A stretch of DNA of 64,000 nucleotides, from positions 1 to 64,000 of the forward strand of contig CAVXVN010000008.1 of assembly GCA_963765265.1 (NCBI GenBank). Direction: 5' to 3'. The number at the start of each line of letters is the position of its first letter. Within the stretch, counting starts at the first letter, position 1. Of this stretch, positions 27,010 through 36,667 are shown in pieces. A program made the translations under genes and the position numbers. The DNA comes from Bacillus_BD sp963765265 (lineage in GTDB: Bacteria; Bacillota; Bacilli; Bacillales; Cytobacillaceae). The notes below the pieces were generated by a model. The model was not told the DNA's origin. It worked only from the letters and a program-made list of their open reading frames with translations, and made no database searches.

Positions 27010-27402
27010 ATGAAAAAACTAAGCCCACATATTTATCTTGAACAATGTCAATCAGCTTTAGACTATTATGCGCAAATTTTTGGAGGGGAAATTAAAAACA
27101 CTCAACTTGCCGATGGAATCGAAATGTTTAAAGGACATGAAGGAAAATTAATTCATGCAGAACTCCATATCAATGATGCCTGCATCCTCTATTTTGCAGA
27201 TGTATTTGGACACGTCGAAAAAGGAAATCATATTTGGCTTTCGTTAGATCTGGAATCAGAGGAAGAGTTAAAAACCATTTATGAGGCCCTCTCTCAGGAT
27301 GGCCAGATTAAGATGGAACTTCAAGACACATTTTGGGGAACAAAGTATGCTGTGGTCACGGACAAATTCGGCCTAATATGGGAACTTAATTTTTCAAAAT
27401 AA
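27010..27402 (+). CDS. VOC-fold protein (PhnB/glyoxalase-like)
   Basis: A 130-residue single-module vicinal oxygen chelate protein of the PhnB/3-demethylubiquinone methyltransferase-like subfamily: PHIYLEQCQSALDYYAQIFGG, HAELHINDACILYFAD and the ending TFWGTKYAVVTDKFGLIWEL. Function unknown; despite the PhnB label these are not phosphonate lyases. ATG 27010 follows AAAAGGTGATC. Standalone gene before the c-di-GMP riboswitch. Confidence 0.8.
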   Translation: MKKLSPHIYLEQCQSALDYYAQIFGGEIKNTQLADGIEMFKGHEGKLIHAELHINDACILYFADVFGHVEKGNHIWLSLDLESEEELKTIYEALSQDGQIKMELQDTFWGTKYAVVTDKFGLIWELNFSK

Positions 27403-27554
27403 ATCATGTTAACCAGCGAAGAAAATGAAGCCTTCTTCTCTTTTCATTTTTAATGAATGCGCAAAAGTAACCCCTTACATTTCTTCTTCAAATGAATACC
27501 AAAATATGTTATTCTTATCATAGGATAATAGTCTTAGTGAATAATTAATATTCA

Positions 27555-27640
27555 TGAGAAGAGCAAACCAGTTGAAAAATTGGGACGCAAAACCACGGGT
27601 CTAAAGGAGTCTTCCTATGATCGCCGGGCTGCCACATTCT
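27555..27640 (+). ncRNA. Cyclic-di-GMP-I (GEMM) riboswitch
   Basis: The aptamer core is recognisable: GAGCAAACCAGTTGAAAAAT (first part of P2), TGGGACGCAAAACCACGGGT (the GGGACGCAAA-CC signature of GEMM-I), CTAAAGGAG ... CCTATGATCGCCGGGCTGCCA (P3 with its receptor side). It lies 145 bp before a c-di-GMP metabolism gene on the same strand. A long-range stem AGGCACCT (27687-27694) with AGGTGTCT (27748-27755), followed by CTTATTATTT, could be part of the expression platform; this is inference. Confidence 0.88.
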
Positions 27641-27784
27641 ATCATATATGTAAAAAACAGATCCCTATTCTAAAACACGAATAGATAGGCACCTGACTTT
27701 TTCAAATGATAATGGCACTCCATTTCAACTCATTGAATGAATACAGTAGGTGTCTCTTATTATTTCAAGTTTGGGGGTCGGAAA

Positions 27785-30333
27785 ATGAATCAGCTAGCAT
27801 ACTAACAATGAAACCGTAACTACATTTGATTCCTGTATTTGGGAAGCCAATTTGTCAAATCACTCCGTTTGTTTTTTAACATCTTCTTCTGAAAAGATTT
27901 TTGGAATCTCCCAAGAACAATTTGTAAAAAACCCCTCTATTTGGCACGAGTTGGTCCATCCAGATGATTTGCAAAATGTAAAAAACAGTCAACAAGAACT
28001 ATACAGTGGTTCACCGATTAAGCATGAATATCGAATTATTCGTCCAGACGGCGAAATTCGTTGGTTAATGAATCAAACCTTTCCAAAAACGGACGATCAA
28101 GGGCAAATAACCAATCTATTTGGAATTACATTTGATATTACAGATACCAAAAATTATGAATCACAGTTAAAAACAAGAAACAAAGAATTAAGAGATATTA
28201 CATCTGCCCTGCATTTAACAGCAGATGTGACAATCACTGATACGGAAGGAATTATCACTTACGCAAACGATAAATTTTGTGAGATCTCGCAATATAGTAG
28301 AGAAGAATTGATTGGGCAAAATCACCGCTTGATTAAATCTGGCTATCAGAGTGCAGAAGTATATCAAGAACTTTGGGATACGATCACACAAGGACAAGTA
28401 TGGCAGAAAGAAATAAAAAACAAGGCAAAGGATGGTACGTATTTTTGGTCGGATAGTACGATTGTCCCCTTCTTAGATGAAGAAGGTGTTCCATACCAAT
28501 ATATTGCCATTCGAAAAGATATTACGGCTAAAAAAGAGAATGAAGAAGTCATAAGAAAATTAGCATTTGAAGATATTTTGACCCACTTACCTAATAAAAG
28601 AAGTCTTGATCATCAATTAAACCAACTTTGTCAAAATAGAGAAGAAAAATTTGCTATTTTAATCATTGGACTTGATGATTTTAAATCCATTAATGATCAC
28701 AATGGGTTTAAAGCAGGAAATAAAGTTTTAATTGAGGTTTCCCAGAGATTAAAAAGAATAATGAAAGACAATAGAAGGATTTATTTCTCATTTAGGCGGA
28801 GATGAATTTGCTATCCTCCTGAAAGATTTCGATCACATAGATCACACAACCCATTTAGCTGAACAGATTCTCGAAGTGATCAGTAGACCGATGGAAATAA
28901 ATGATACTCTTTTATATGTTACAACCAGTATCGGTATCAGCCTTTTTCCAAATGATGGTGATGAAGCTGGATCTATACTGGAAAGAGCCGATATTGCCTT
29001 GAATAAAGTGAAGTCATCTGGAAAAAATAAGTATCAATATTTTACGAATTTAATAGATGTAGAGTCATTCAAGCATTTCAGCCTTCGCAATGATCTAAAA
29101 AAAGCAATTGCGGAAGAAGAATTTTTTATCCAGTATCAACCAAAAGTCGAATTAAGCACAAATCAAGTGATTGGTGCAGAGGCCTTGGTTCGTTGGGAAC
29201 ATCCTAAGTGGGGAACCGTTCCTCCATTTGAGTTTATCTCGATCGCAGAAGATACTGGCTTGATTCTCAAGCTCGGGGAATGGATTCTTAATCAGGTTTG
29301 CATGCAAATGCACGAGTGGAATCAAAAAGGACTAAGGAAAATTCCTATTGCTGTTAATTTTTCTCCACTCCAATTTTTAGACCCATCTATCAGCGACATG
29401 ATTCTTAACATATTAAATAAGTCTGATGTAGATCCAAGTTATTTAGAAATCGAAATCACTGAGAATTTCATTTTAGAAAATTATGATGAAGTCATCAAAA
29501 AAATGACCCTTTTGAGAAATAGCGGAATCTCATTTTCGATTGATGATTTTGGAACAGGCTACTCATCATTAAAAACATTAAAAGAATTGCATTTTGATTT
29601 ATTAAAAATTGACCGATCTTTTATTAAAGATCTTCATTACAGTGAAGAAAGCCTTCAAATTACAAAAGCAATGATTCAATTGGCTCATACATTGGAAATG
29701 AAAGTAGTAGCTGAAGGTGTAGATGATAGCAGGCAAGTGGCCATACTAAAAGAACAGAACTGCGATTATATTCAAGGGTATTCCTTTAGTAAACCGGTTC
29801 ACGCAAAGGATTTTGTAAAGTTTTTACAAAACGGCAAATGCGTACCTGAAAATGATCATAAAAAAACGATCCAAGCAAATATTAATCGAAGAAAATACTT
29901 CCGAATTCTATTTAAATATCCTCTACTTGGCACCATGACCGTTCAAGTATTTAATAATAAACCTGTTCAAATCGGAAGCAGTTCCATCCTAATTGAAGAT
30001 TTAGGAGCTGGAGGGCTAAGTTATCAATCCAATATAAAATTCCCGCTAAATAAAGGGTTGATATTAGGAATAAAGACAACCATTCTCGATCATACTCTAT
30101 CGTTTATTGGGCGAAATGTTTGGTGTAAAGAAATCGATAATCATTTGTACCAATATGGTTTTGAATTTGATATGGAGGAATCTGAACGAACCCATATTCT
30201 CCCCTTATTAAATCAATTACAAGTTAAATATCGAAAAGAGATCTTACTTCCTAATTGTAGTTTTATTAAAATAACAAACACAGCTCAATTCTTTCAAACG
30301 GATCAGAATTCAATGATAAATAGAAGTCATTAA
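27785..30333 (+). pseudogene. PAS-PAS-GGDEF-EAL-PilZ cyclic-di-GMP protein, two frameshifts
   Basis: Joined, this is a protein of about 850 residues. First PAS/PAC (FLTSSSEKIFGISQEQF, FGITFDITD); second PAS/PAC (ADVTITDTEGIITYAND, YIAIRKDITAKK); GGDEF cyclase domain with intact LGGDEFA; EAL phosphodiesterase domain with GAEALVRWEHP and DDFGTGYSS; and a C-terminal PilZ domain (NRRKYFRI ... EDLGAGGLSY) for c-di-GMP binding. No RxxD inhibitory site is visible. ATG 27785 has GGGGG upstream; the frame breaks near 27800 and again near 28785, just before GGDEF. If the breaks are real it is a pseudogene; otherwise it is a dual synthase/hydrolase under a c-di-GMP riboswitch. Confidence 0.85.
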
Positions 30334-30381
30334 TCGCCCCTTTTCAGCTTGCTTGAATTTTCACTTGAATGTTTTTTCATT

Positions 30382-30425
30382 TAATCTCAACCAGTCATTG
30401 TGATTGGTTGAGATCATTTTTGATT
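30382..30425. terminator. Terminator after the c-di-GMP gene
   Basis: ATCTCAACCA/TGGTTGAGAT stem followed by CATTTTT on the plus strand. Confidence 0.8.
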
Positions 30426-30437
30426 AAAGCTATTTTT

Positions 30438-30905
30438 TTACTCCATTTCATTCAACAATTTCATAAAATTCTCTTCTGAAAGTACTTGTATGCCATTTCT
30501 TTTTAGTAGAGCTGCAGTTACTCCAGTTCCCTTTCTCTTATTTCCATTAAATTCACCACTATAGATCATAGAACTACCACATGATGGGCTCCTTTCTTTT
30601 AAAATAACCATTGTTGCATTCAAATCCAGAGCTATTTTTAGTGTTTCATTTGCCCCTTTCATAAACTGTTCCGTTACATCTATTCCGTTATTTGTGATCA
30701 CTTTTGCATGTCCATCTAATACATCTTCCCCCTCTCCTCCAACGATTTCAGCAGGCTCCCTTGGAATCGAGAGACCTCCAAGGACTTCTGGACAAATCGG
30801 TATAGCCTTTTTTTCATCGAACCATTTTTTTATTTTTTCATTCAAATTATGTGAGCCGTTATATTTGACGTCAAAACCAGCTAAACAAGCACTAACTAAA
30901 ATCAT
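30438..30905 (-). CDS. DUF523 family protein (YbbK-like)
   Basis: A 155-residue protein of the DUF523 family: N-terminal ILVSACLAGFDVKYNG, CPEVLGGLSIPREPAEI, and VILKERSPSCGSSMIY with conserved cysteines (SACL, CPE, SCG) that suggest metal or Fe-S binding. Function not established. ATG 30905 is chosen because GAGGTG lies six bases upstream. Confidence 0.88.
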   Translation of the reverse strand: MILVSACLAGFDVKYNGSHNLNEKIKKWFDEKKAIPICPEVLGGLSIPREPAEIVGGEGEDVLDGHAKVITNNGIDVTEQFMKGANETLKIALDLNATMVILKERSPSCGSSMIYSGEFNGNKRKGTGVTAALLKRNGIQVLSEENFMKLLNEME

Positions 30906-31132
30906 CGCTTTCACCTCTCATTATTCAAAATGAATTGTTCAAAAAGATTACAATTGTGTTTAAACCTAATTCATCGTTTAATAAAAAATGATTAATTATA
31001 TGTAACGAAAATAAATTAAAAAAATGAGACATATCTTATATTTTAGCTTGTTTTTTACGTTTTCTTATTCCTATAATAGTAAGCAGCATGGTTCAAACAT
31101 AAAACTACAATATTTGACAAGGAGATTTGAAC

Positions 31133-31819
31133 ATGAAACTTACATACACTGGAAAAACAAAAGATGTTTATGCTTTAGAAGACGGTAATTATTTACTTCA
31201 ATTTAAAGACGATGTAACTGGAGAAAATGGCGTATTTGATCCTGGTGCAAACACCGTTGGCCTAACACTAGAAGGTGCAGGACGAGCAGGATTAAAATTA
31301 ACCAAATTCTTTTTTGAAAGATTACAGGAAAAAGGGATCCCTACTCACTATATTGATGCAAATATCGAAAAGGCAACCATGACAGTGAAACCGGCTGAAG
31401 TATTTGGTAAAGGTCTTGAAGTCATTTGTCGTTATCGTGCAGTAGGTAGCTTTTTACGTAGATATGGTTTATATGCAGAAGAAGGACAAACATTGGATGC
31501 TTTTGTTGAAGTTACATTAAAAGACGATGGACGTCAGGATCCACCTATCAGCGAAGATGCTCTAGATATGCTCGGTATTCTTACAAAAGAAGAATATAAA
31601 GTATTAAAGAATCTTACTCAACAAATTGGAAATGTGGTAAAAGAAGAGCTTGCTAAGAAAGACATTGAGCTTTACGACATTAAATTTGAATTTGGACGAG
31701 TAGGAACTGACAAACAAATTGTTCTCATCGACGAAATTTCTGGTGGGAATATGCGTGCATATAAAAATGGTGAATATATCGAACCATTAGAATTAGAAAA
31801 AATGTTCTTAATGGATTAA
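31133..31819 (+). CDS. purC: SAICAR synthetase, standalone copy
   Basis: Joins aspartate to CAIR in purine synthesis (ATP-dependent). 228 residues with the family blocks YTGKTKDVYAL, RAVGSFLRRYG, DDGRQDPPIS and VLIDEISGGNMRAYK. ATG 31133 follows AAGGAG. Bacillus normally carries purC inside the pur operon; here the gene stands alone with its own terminator, so it is either the displaced only copy or a second one. No PurR box recognised by eye upstream. Confidence 0.92.
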   Translation: MKLTYTGKTKDVYALEDGNYLLQFKDDVTGENGVFDPGANTVGLTLEGAGRAGLKLTKFFFERLQEKGIPTHYIDANIEKATMTVKPAEVFGKGLEVICRYRAVGSFLRRYGLYAEEGQTLDAFVEVTLKDDGRQDPPISEDALDMLGILTKEEYKVLKNLTQQIGNVVKEELAKKDIELYDIKFEFGRVGTDKQIVLIDEISGGNMRAYKNGEYIEPLELEKMFLMD

Positions 31820-31832
31820 ATCATTTCCACAA

Positions 31833-31875
31833 AGCACAGATAACGTCTACTATAGCCGCCATCTGTGCTTTTCTT
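31833..31875 (+). terminator. purC terminator
   Basis: AAGCACAGAT/ATCTGTGCTTTT stem with T-run. Confidence 0.8.
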
Positions 31876-31919
31876 GAAATAGTCCTTGATGTCATCCACT
31901 CATATTTGATAGCCATGCT

Positions 31920-32846
31920 TTAAATCCCCTTTTTATCATGTATTTTCAATATCATGTTTCCAAAGGATTTAGCAAACGGCAATACAAGTAAAGAACAAAT
32001 GACATTAAAAAGAACACTTGTATGGGCAAGTTGTAGATCAGGTGATTGAGCAAGTGTTTTTCCAACATTGGCAAGCCATCCAATAAATGGATAAAAAGCA
32101 ATTACCCCTATAACGTTAAGCCAAATATGAGCATAAGCAGTTAACTTTGCTTCTCGACCTCCCCCGATGGATGCTAAGAATACATCCACGCATGTCCCTA
32201 TATTGGAGCCGAGTATGATCGCAACACCCGTTTCTATTTCCATGGCACCATTTGTTAGAAAACCCATAATGATTCCTGTAGTTGCCGTACTTGATTGAAT
32301 AATCCCGGTTAATATCGTCCCTGCTAGTATACTCAATAAATAACTATCATTTAAGGAGAGTAATAAGGGAGACATGAAAGCAAATTCCCCTAATGGACGA
32401 GCTAAATATTCAAATCCTCCCATTGCTGTAAACACAAAGGAGACCCCGAGTAAAATCAAGCCAATACTCTGTATGTTCTTTTTCCTCACTAGAAGGCAAA
32501 CGATGGATAAAATCATTAATGGTATTAGAAAACCTTGAATATCAAATGTGATCAGTTCAGTTGTAATGGTTGTACCAATATTTGTTCCTAAGATAATCCC
32601 GATCGATTGTGTAAATGAAAGCATTCCAGCTGAAATCAATCCAAGTGTAATCACCATTACCGCTGAACTACTTTGTAAAATACATGTTATGAGAATTCCA
32701 ACGAGCAACCCTTTCCAAGGGGTATCTGTATAATGGGTTAACCTCGTTTTGAATGATTCTCTGGAAATAGTAGCTAAACCTAACCTTAACAGCGTCATTC
32801 CAAAAATAAACAAGCCAATTAGTAAAATAAATATAACCAAAATCAA
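31920..32846 (-). CDS. Na/Pi-cotransporter family protein
   Basis: A roughly 308-residue membrane protein with two inverted repeats, each holding the Na/Pi (NptA/PhoU-less YjbB type) signature: CILQSSSAVMVITLG with GTNIGTTITT in the first and GIIQSSTATTGIIMG with GSNIGTC in the second. Likely a Na+-coupled phosphate carrier or exporter. No PhoU domain follows. I prefer TTG 32846, since GGGGGTGA sits directly upstream; an ATG 13 codons earlier is possible. Confidence 0.85.
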   Translation of the reverse strand: MILVIFILLIGLFIFGMTLLRLGLATISRESFKTRLTHYTDTPWKGLLVGILITCILQSSSAVMVITLGLISAGMLSFTQSIGIILGTNIGTTITTELITFDIQGFLIPLMILSIVCLLVRKKNIQSIGLILLGVSFVFTAMGGFEYLARPLGEFAFMSPLLLSLNDSYLLSILAGTILTGIIQSSTATTGIIMGFLTNGAMEIETGVAIILGSNIGTCVDVFLASIGGGREAKLTAYAHIWLNVIGVIAFYPFIGWLANVGKTLAQSPDLQLAHTSVLFNVICSLLVLPFAKSFGNMILKIHDKKGI

Positions 32847-33139
32847 AGAATTCACCCCCATACTAATCATATGGAGACTACGCATTAGACATGCCTATAG
32901 ACTATTTCATAACTTATAAAAAATGATTGCACATAACAAGCTTCAAGAAAAATCTATTATTATGTTCTTACTTATGATGCATACCATAATTTTCTAATTA
33001 TGATAGAATAGAATTGAAATCTAAGAACAAAATCTCTTTCATCTACCCGATTTCACCAATATATGGATACCAAAAAATAAAGTGGGAAAAATAATATCAA
33101 TACAGTAAAAGTGTATGATTATTAGGAGGATTGTTTAAG

Positions 33140-33361
33140 GTGGATTTATATAACAATATGGCATTTGAAATGAAAAGTAGTTTCATTCCAAATATCACGA
33201 ATTCTGAAACATTAAAAATTATTGAAGTAAAAAACGGAAGTGTTGTCATTCAAATGGACAATTCTGATTGTAGAGGGGTATTCCCTGTTGATCACTTTCA
33301 ATATTGGATCAAAAAAAGTTCACTAATCCTAATTAATGAACACGAAGAGAAAACTTCTTGA
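33140..33361 (+). CDS. Small hypothetical protein
   Basis: About 73 residues (MDLYNNMAFEMKS...), acidic, no membrane segment, not recognised. GTG 33140 has AGGAGG ten bases upstream; a TTG at 33131 is immediately next to that site and less likely. It is isolated between the Na/Pi transporter (divergent) and the hydrolase (convergent). Confidence 0.55.
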   Translation: MDLYNNMAFEMKSSFIPNITNSETLKIIEVKNGSVVIQMDNSDCRGVFPVDHFQYWIKKSSLILINEHEEKTS

Positions 33362-33370
33362 TTCTAAAGA

Positions 33371-33475
33371 AAACTCGCCGATTGGCGAGCCCCCAAGGCG
33401 AAGACAGAGGCGTAGTTGCACTTATACTGTTTTCCTAAAAATTGCTACCTACGCCCGAACTTCTCCAGCGCTGCA
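33371..33475 (+). repeat. Candidate dispersed extragenic element
   Basis: ACTCGCCGATTGGCGAG hairpin followed by GGCGAAGACAGAGGCGTAG and TTGCACTTATACTG. Non-coding, GC-richer than the surroundings, and by recall similar to extragenic repeats of Bacillaceae. A related-looking piece lies at 47.2 kb. Confidence 0.4.
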
Positions 33476-33504
33476 ATTTTATGCTTTCTTAAGAGTGTAA
33501 AAAA

Positions 33505-33548
33505 GAGACAATTCCCAACTTAAACCTTGAGGAGTTGTCTCTTTTTTT
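33505..33548. terminator. Bidirectional terminator
   Basis: AAAAAGAGACAA and TTGTCTCTTTTTTT pair around a GGAATT/AGGAG-containing loop between convergent genes. Confidence 0.85.
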
Positions 33549-33550
33549 AC

Positions 33551-34369
33551 TTATTGCTCTAAAAAGGCCATAACTTGTCCGGCGAATTCTTTCGTTTTTT
33601 CAATTTGTACCCAGTGACCACATTGAGGGAACACAACAAGTTGTGCATTTGGAAGAGCTTGAACTAATTTAAAACTAGTTTCTTCCATTGGAATAACTTG
33701 ATCATCTCTTCCGTGAATGACTAATGTTGGAAACTGAATTTGTTGCAATTGATCAATGGTTAAGGCCATTGCACTAACATGTCTTTGTCTTGGCTCAGGA
33801 AACATTGCTGAAAACGATTCGTGGAATCCTTCTTGAATACTAGATTTATAACGCATTTCCACTAAGTCCCCATTTTCAGCCATACTTTGATCATATGCAA
33901 AAATCTTAATAAGAGCTTTCATATTTTCTGCACTTGGAGTGTATCCCCAAACCTTATCTAATCCATCTGCAATAGGATGATCCGTTCCCATACTACCCAT
34001 CATGATGAGCTTATTGATAAGATCTGGACGACGCTTAGCCACATGCAGTGCAATCGCTCCACCGAAAGAATTACCAATAATCGATACTTTTTTCTTAATG
34101 ACCGTATCAATAAAGTTAATCATATGGTCTGCCCAAACATCAATGGAATATTGAATCCCTTCAGGACGATCCGTATAACCAAAACCTACAATATCTGGTG
34201 CATATAAATGATATTTTTCAGAAAGAATCGGAAAAACTAAGCGCCAGTTTGCCCATGCTGAAACCCCTGGGCCTGATCCATGAATAAGTAAAAGTGGTTC
34301 CCCTTGACCATCTTCATGATAATGCGTTTGAATTCCGCTTACGTCAGCATATTTCCCTTGTTCAACCAT
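33551..34369 (-). CDS. Alpha/beta hydrolase of the meta-cleavage pathway (2-hydroxymuconate semialdehyde hydrolase type)
   Basis: C-C bond hydrolase (DmpD/XylF/BphD-like) that splits ring-cleavage products. 272 residues: oxyanion region LLIHGSGPGVSAWANWR, nucleophile elbow IGNSFGGAIA, acid HGRDDQVIP and catalytic His GHWVQIEK. The SGPG-A-W pattern is typical of ring-cleavage hydrolases. It follows the catechol dioxygenase, ferredoxin and HbpS-like genes on the same strand, although a hairpin and 270 bp separate it. Exact substrate is inferred from context. Confidence 0.85.
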   Translation of the reverse strand: MVEQGKYADVSGIQTHYHEDGQGEPLLLIHGSGPGVSAWANWRLVFPILSEKYHLYAPDIVGFGYTDRPEGIQYSIDVWADHMINFIDTVIKKKVSIIGNSFGGAIALHVAKRRPDLINKLIMMGSMGTDHPIADGLDKVWGYTPSAENMKALIKIFAYDQSMAENGDLVEMRYKSSIQEGFHESFSAMFPEPRQRHVSAMALTIDQLQQIQFPTLVIHGRDDQVIPMEETSFKLVQALPNAQLVVFPQCGHWVQIEKTKEFAGQVMAFLEQ

Positions 34370-34532
34370 TTCAACATCTCCTCATTCTATTTTTAAATAA
34401 TATTGTAGACACCTATATTATAAACAATAAATTCTATCTTTTCCAACTAAAGCGGTTACAATTAATTTAATTTTTATACTATTTATTCTATTATTAAAAT
34501 AGTAATCATCATAAATCATATGGATATAAAGA

Positions 34533-34573
34533 GAAAATTTCCGCATTATATAAAAACGGAAATTTTTTCTCTA
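34533..34573. terminator. Hairpin between the HbpS-like gene and the hydrolase gene
   Basis: GAGAAAATTTCCG and CGGAAATTTTTTCTC pair; a T-run is present on both sides. It may end the dioxygenase operon before the hydrolase gene. Confidence 0.6.
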
Positions 34574-34643
34574 ACATTTTATTAATTTTTTCTTATTTTT
34601 AACTCATTTTAAAAAATAAAGTCTACTATTTTTCAATTGAAAT

Positions 34644-35078
34644 CTAACAGTACTTTTCAAAAACAGCTAATCCTGCTTGAGCACATAGGACATCTTCTTC
34701 AGAAGTACCACCTGAAACCCCAATCCCTCCAACAATGATCCCACCTACTGTAAGCGGAATTCCCCCACCAAAGACAACAAGCTTATTTGTATGAACAATT
34801 CCAGTCAAAAGGGCAGGTTCATCTTTTATCATTGGATACCACTCATGTGTTGGTTTCCCAAAAGCTGCTGCTGTGTAAGCTTTATTCTGAGCAATCTCAG
34901 AACTAAGCAAGGCTGCTTCATCCATTCGAATAAACGCTTTCAGATTTGCTCCTTCATCCACAACAGCTGCATTTATTTTAATCCCTAATTCTTCCGCTTT
35001 ATTTGTAACCGCTTCAAGAATTTTCAATGTCAAGGACTGTGTTATCGCATATTTTTGATAAAGCATATTGGAACTCAT
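34644..35078 (-). CDS. HbpS/GlcG-type heme-binding family protein
   Basis: A 144-residue protein of the GlcG/HbpS (DUF336) family, with LTLKILEAVTNKAEELG, AVVDEGANLKAFIRMDEA and the glycine-rich GGGIPLTVGGIIVGGIGVSG. Members are often found in catabolic operons for glycolate, diols and aromatics; some bind heme. It begins 2 bp after the ferredoxin stop. Its job in the aromatic pathway is unknown. Confidence 0.85.
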   Translation of the reverse strand: MSSNMLYQKYAITQSLTLKILEAVTNKAEELGIKINAAVVDEGANLKAFIRMDEAALLSSEIAQNKAYTAAAFGKPTHEWYPMIKDEPALLTGIVHTNKLVVFGGGIPLTVGGIIVGGIGVSGGTSEEDVLCAQAGLAVFEKYC

Positions 35079-35080
35079 CG

Positions 35081-35407
35081 TTATTTCACCTCTTCCAAAC
35101 TAACTTTTTGTAATTGTTTTTCGTAATCTTCTATTGTAATCAAATCAAGATCACTTTTTGGCGTCATACAGCATGCTAGAGCAAAACGATTCTCTAATTC
35201 TTCATCAGATAGTGCATCTTGTGAGCGAACTAATTCTTGATCATATTCTCCGCTAAGCACCTTTACCTTACACATACCACAACCGCCACGTTGGCACCCG
35301 GTTGGGAATGGAATAAAAAGGTCACGTGCTGCTCTTAATGGCGTTACGTTTGGTGCACAATCGTATTCAAAATTTTGGTTCCTTGCTTTAAGTGTCACTT
35401 TATACAT
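35081..35407 (-). CDS. 2Fe-2S ferredoxin, XylT-like
   Basis: A 108-residue plant-type ferredoxin; iron-sulfur ligands in PTGCQRGGCGMCKV and a later Cys in FALACCM. XylT-type ferredoxins reactivate catechol 2,3-dioxygenase by re-reducing its oxidised iron. It lies directly between the dioxygenase and HbpS-like genes, which supports that role. Confidence 0.88.
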   Translation of the reverse strand: MYKVTLKARNQNFEYDCAPNVTPLRAARDLFIPFPTGCQRGGCGMCKVKVLSGEYDQELVRSQDALSDEELENRFALACCMTPKSDLDLITIEDYEKQLQKVSLEEVK

Positions 35408-35465
35408 AATTAGCCTCCTTCATACTTTATGTATCATTACGTACAAATATCATTTTCAATCTAAA

Positions 35466-36379
35466 TCATGTTAGCGCTTTCGCAAATGATTCAGATAGTT
35501 CTCTACGGTGATAGAAAATACCTTGACCAATTTTTGATGCATCCCAAGTAATCGTTGGCATATCTGCAAAAGACATGTATCCATTTGCAAACGCTTCGTT
35601 ACGATTTCCAGATGGATCAAAGAAGTAAATGGTTTGCACCTCTTGAAATCCCATGACGAGTTGGTGTTACATCAAATGGTACTTCATACATGGATAATAA
35701 ATCCGCTGCTTTAAATACATCGTGAAGAGAATCAACAAAGAATGCTGCATGGTGAAGCTTTGCATCAGGGCCATTAACAAAAGCGATGTCATGTGCCTTA
35801 TTTGTTGTAGCTAAGAAGCTTCCTACTAATTCTTCTTCACCTTCAGTAACCACTTTCTCGCTTTGTGCAAAGTTAAGTACCTCAACAAAAAATCTTGTTA
35901 CCGTTTTCAAATCATCCCCGTTAGTAAAAGTGATCAAGACGATGTGGAGCAATTCCTTTTAATCCTAATGGCCATGGATGTGGGTTACGTGTTCCTACAG
36001 CAGTTCCTAGTAAATCAATTTCATTGTATAGTTCACAATGATGGCCAGTTGGTAGGATGAAGTGAACTGCTTCACCTTCTCCTAATCTTGTACCCTTTGA
36101 AATTCTTGTTGTTGTACAACCGAATTCTTCTACTTTCTTTTCGTAATAGGCTAAATCATCTAAAGTTTCCACTTTAAAAGCCATATGAGCTAACCCAGCC
36201 GTATTTGATTTTGTTAGAATGACACTATGATGATCAAATTCATCCCATGCTTTTAAATATACACTGTTCCCCATACGTCCTGTTTCTTCTAAACCAATAA
36301 TATTTGTATAGTAATCTACTGATTTTTCTAAGTCTAATACCTTTAATTCTACACGACCAATGCGCAATACTCTTGCCAT
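35466..36379 (-). pseudogene. Catechol 2,3-dioxygenase, two frameshifts
   Basis: Extradiol dioxygenase that opens catechol next to its hydroxyls. The joined product is about 303 residues with two VOC modules: ARVLRIGRVELKVLDLEKS, then metal ligands in APHRLDH, HHAAFFVDS and PSGNRNEAF. The frame shifts near 35930 (between LDH and TNGDDLKT) and near 35648 (after RHGISRG; one extra base). All three Fe ligands survive in the joined reading. As printed it is inactive. It heads the ferredoxin-HbpS operon. Confidence 0.9.
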
Positions 36380-36667
36380 GTTGTTCCCCCCAGTCCATTA
36401 TTTGAGCTAAAGATCCATCACAAATGTGAGGATATAGCTTTATAGTAAACGTTTACAAAATTTCCTTTTACAAAGTAAAAACAAAGAAGGATATAACCTA
36501 CAGTTTTCACTATCAATATAGTAATTATATATTTAAATATATTAAAATATATCATCTAATTTCTCTATGTGAAACTATTCATTTTTTTTTTAAAAATATA
36601 GTATTGATTTTCGTAACCATTTTTAATTGAAAACTACGTTAGCTCATAAAGAAAAAGTTTGTTTATG

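Noticed and set aside
27010..27402. VOC protein as part of the phosphonate pathway
   Set aside because: PhnB-like VOC proteins are not phosphonate enzymes, and the gene is 23 kb from the phosphonate cluster.
27690..27780. A second RNA gene after the GEMM riboswitch
   Set aside because: The AGGCACCT/AGGTGTCT pairing is more easily explained as part of the riboswitch expression platform.
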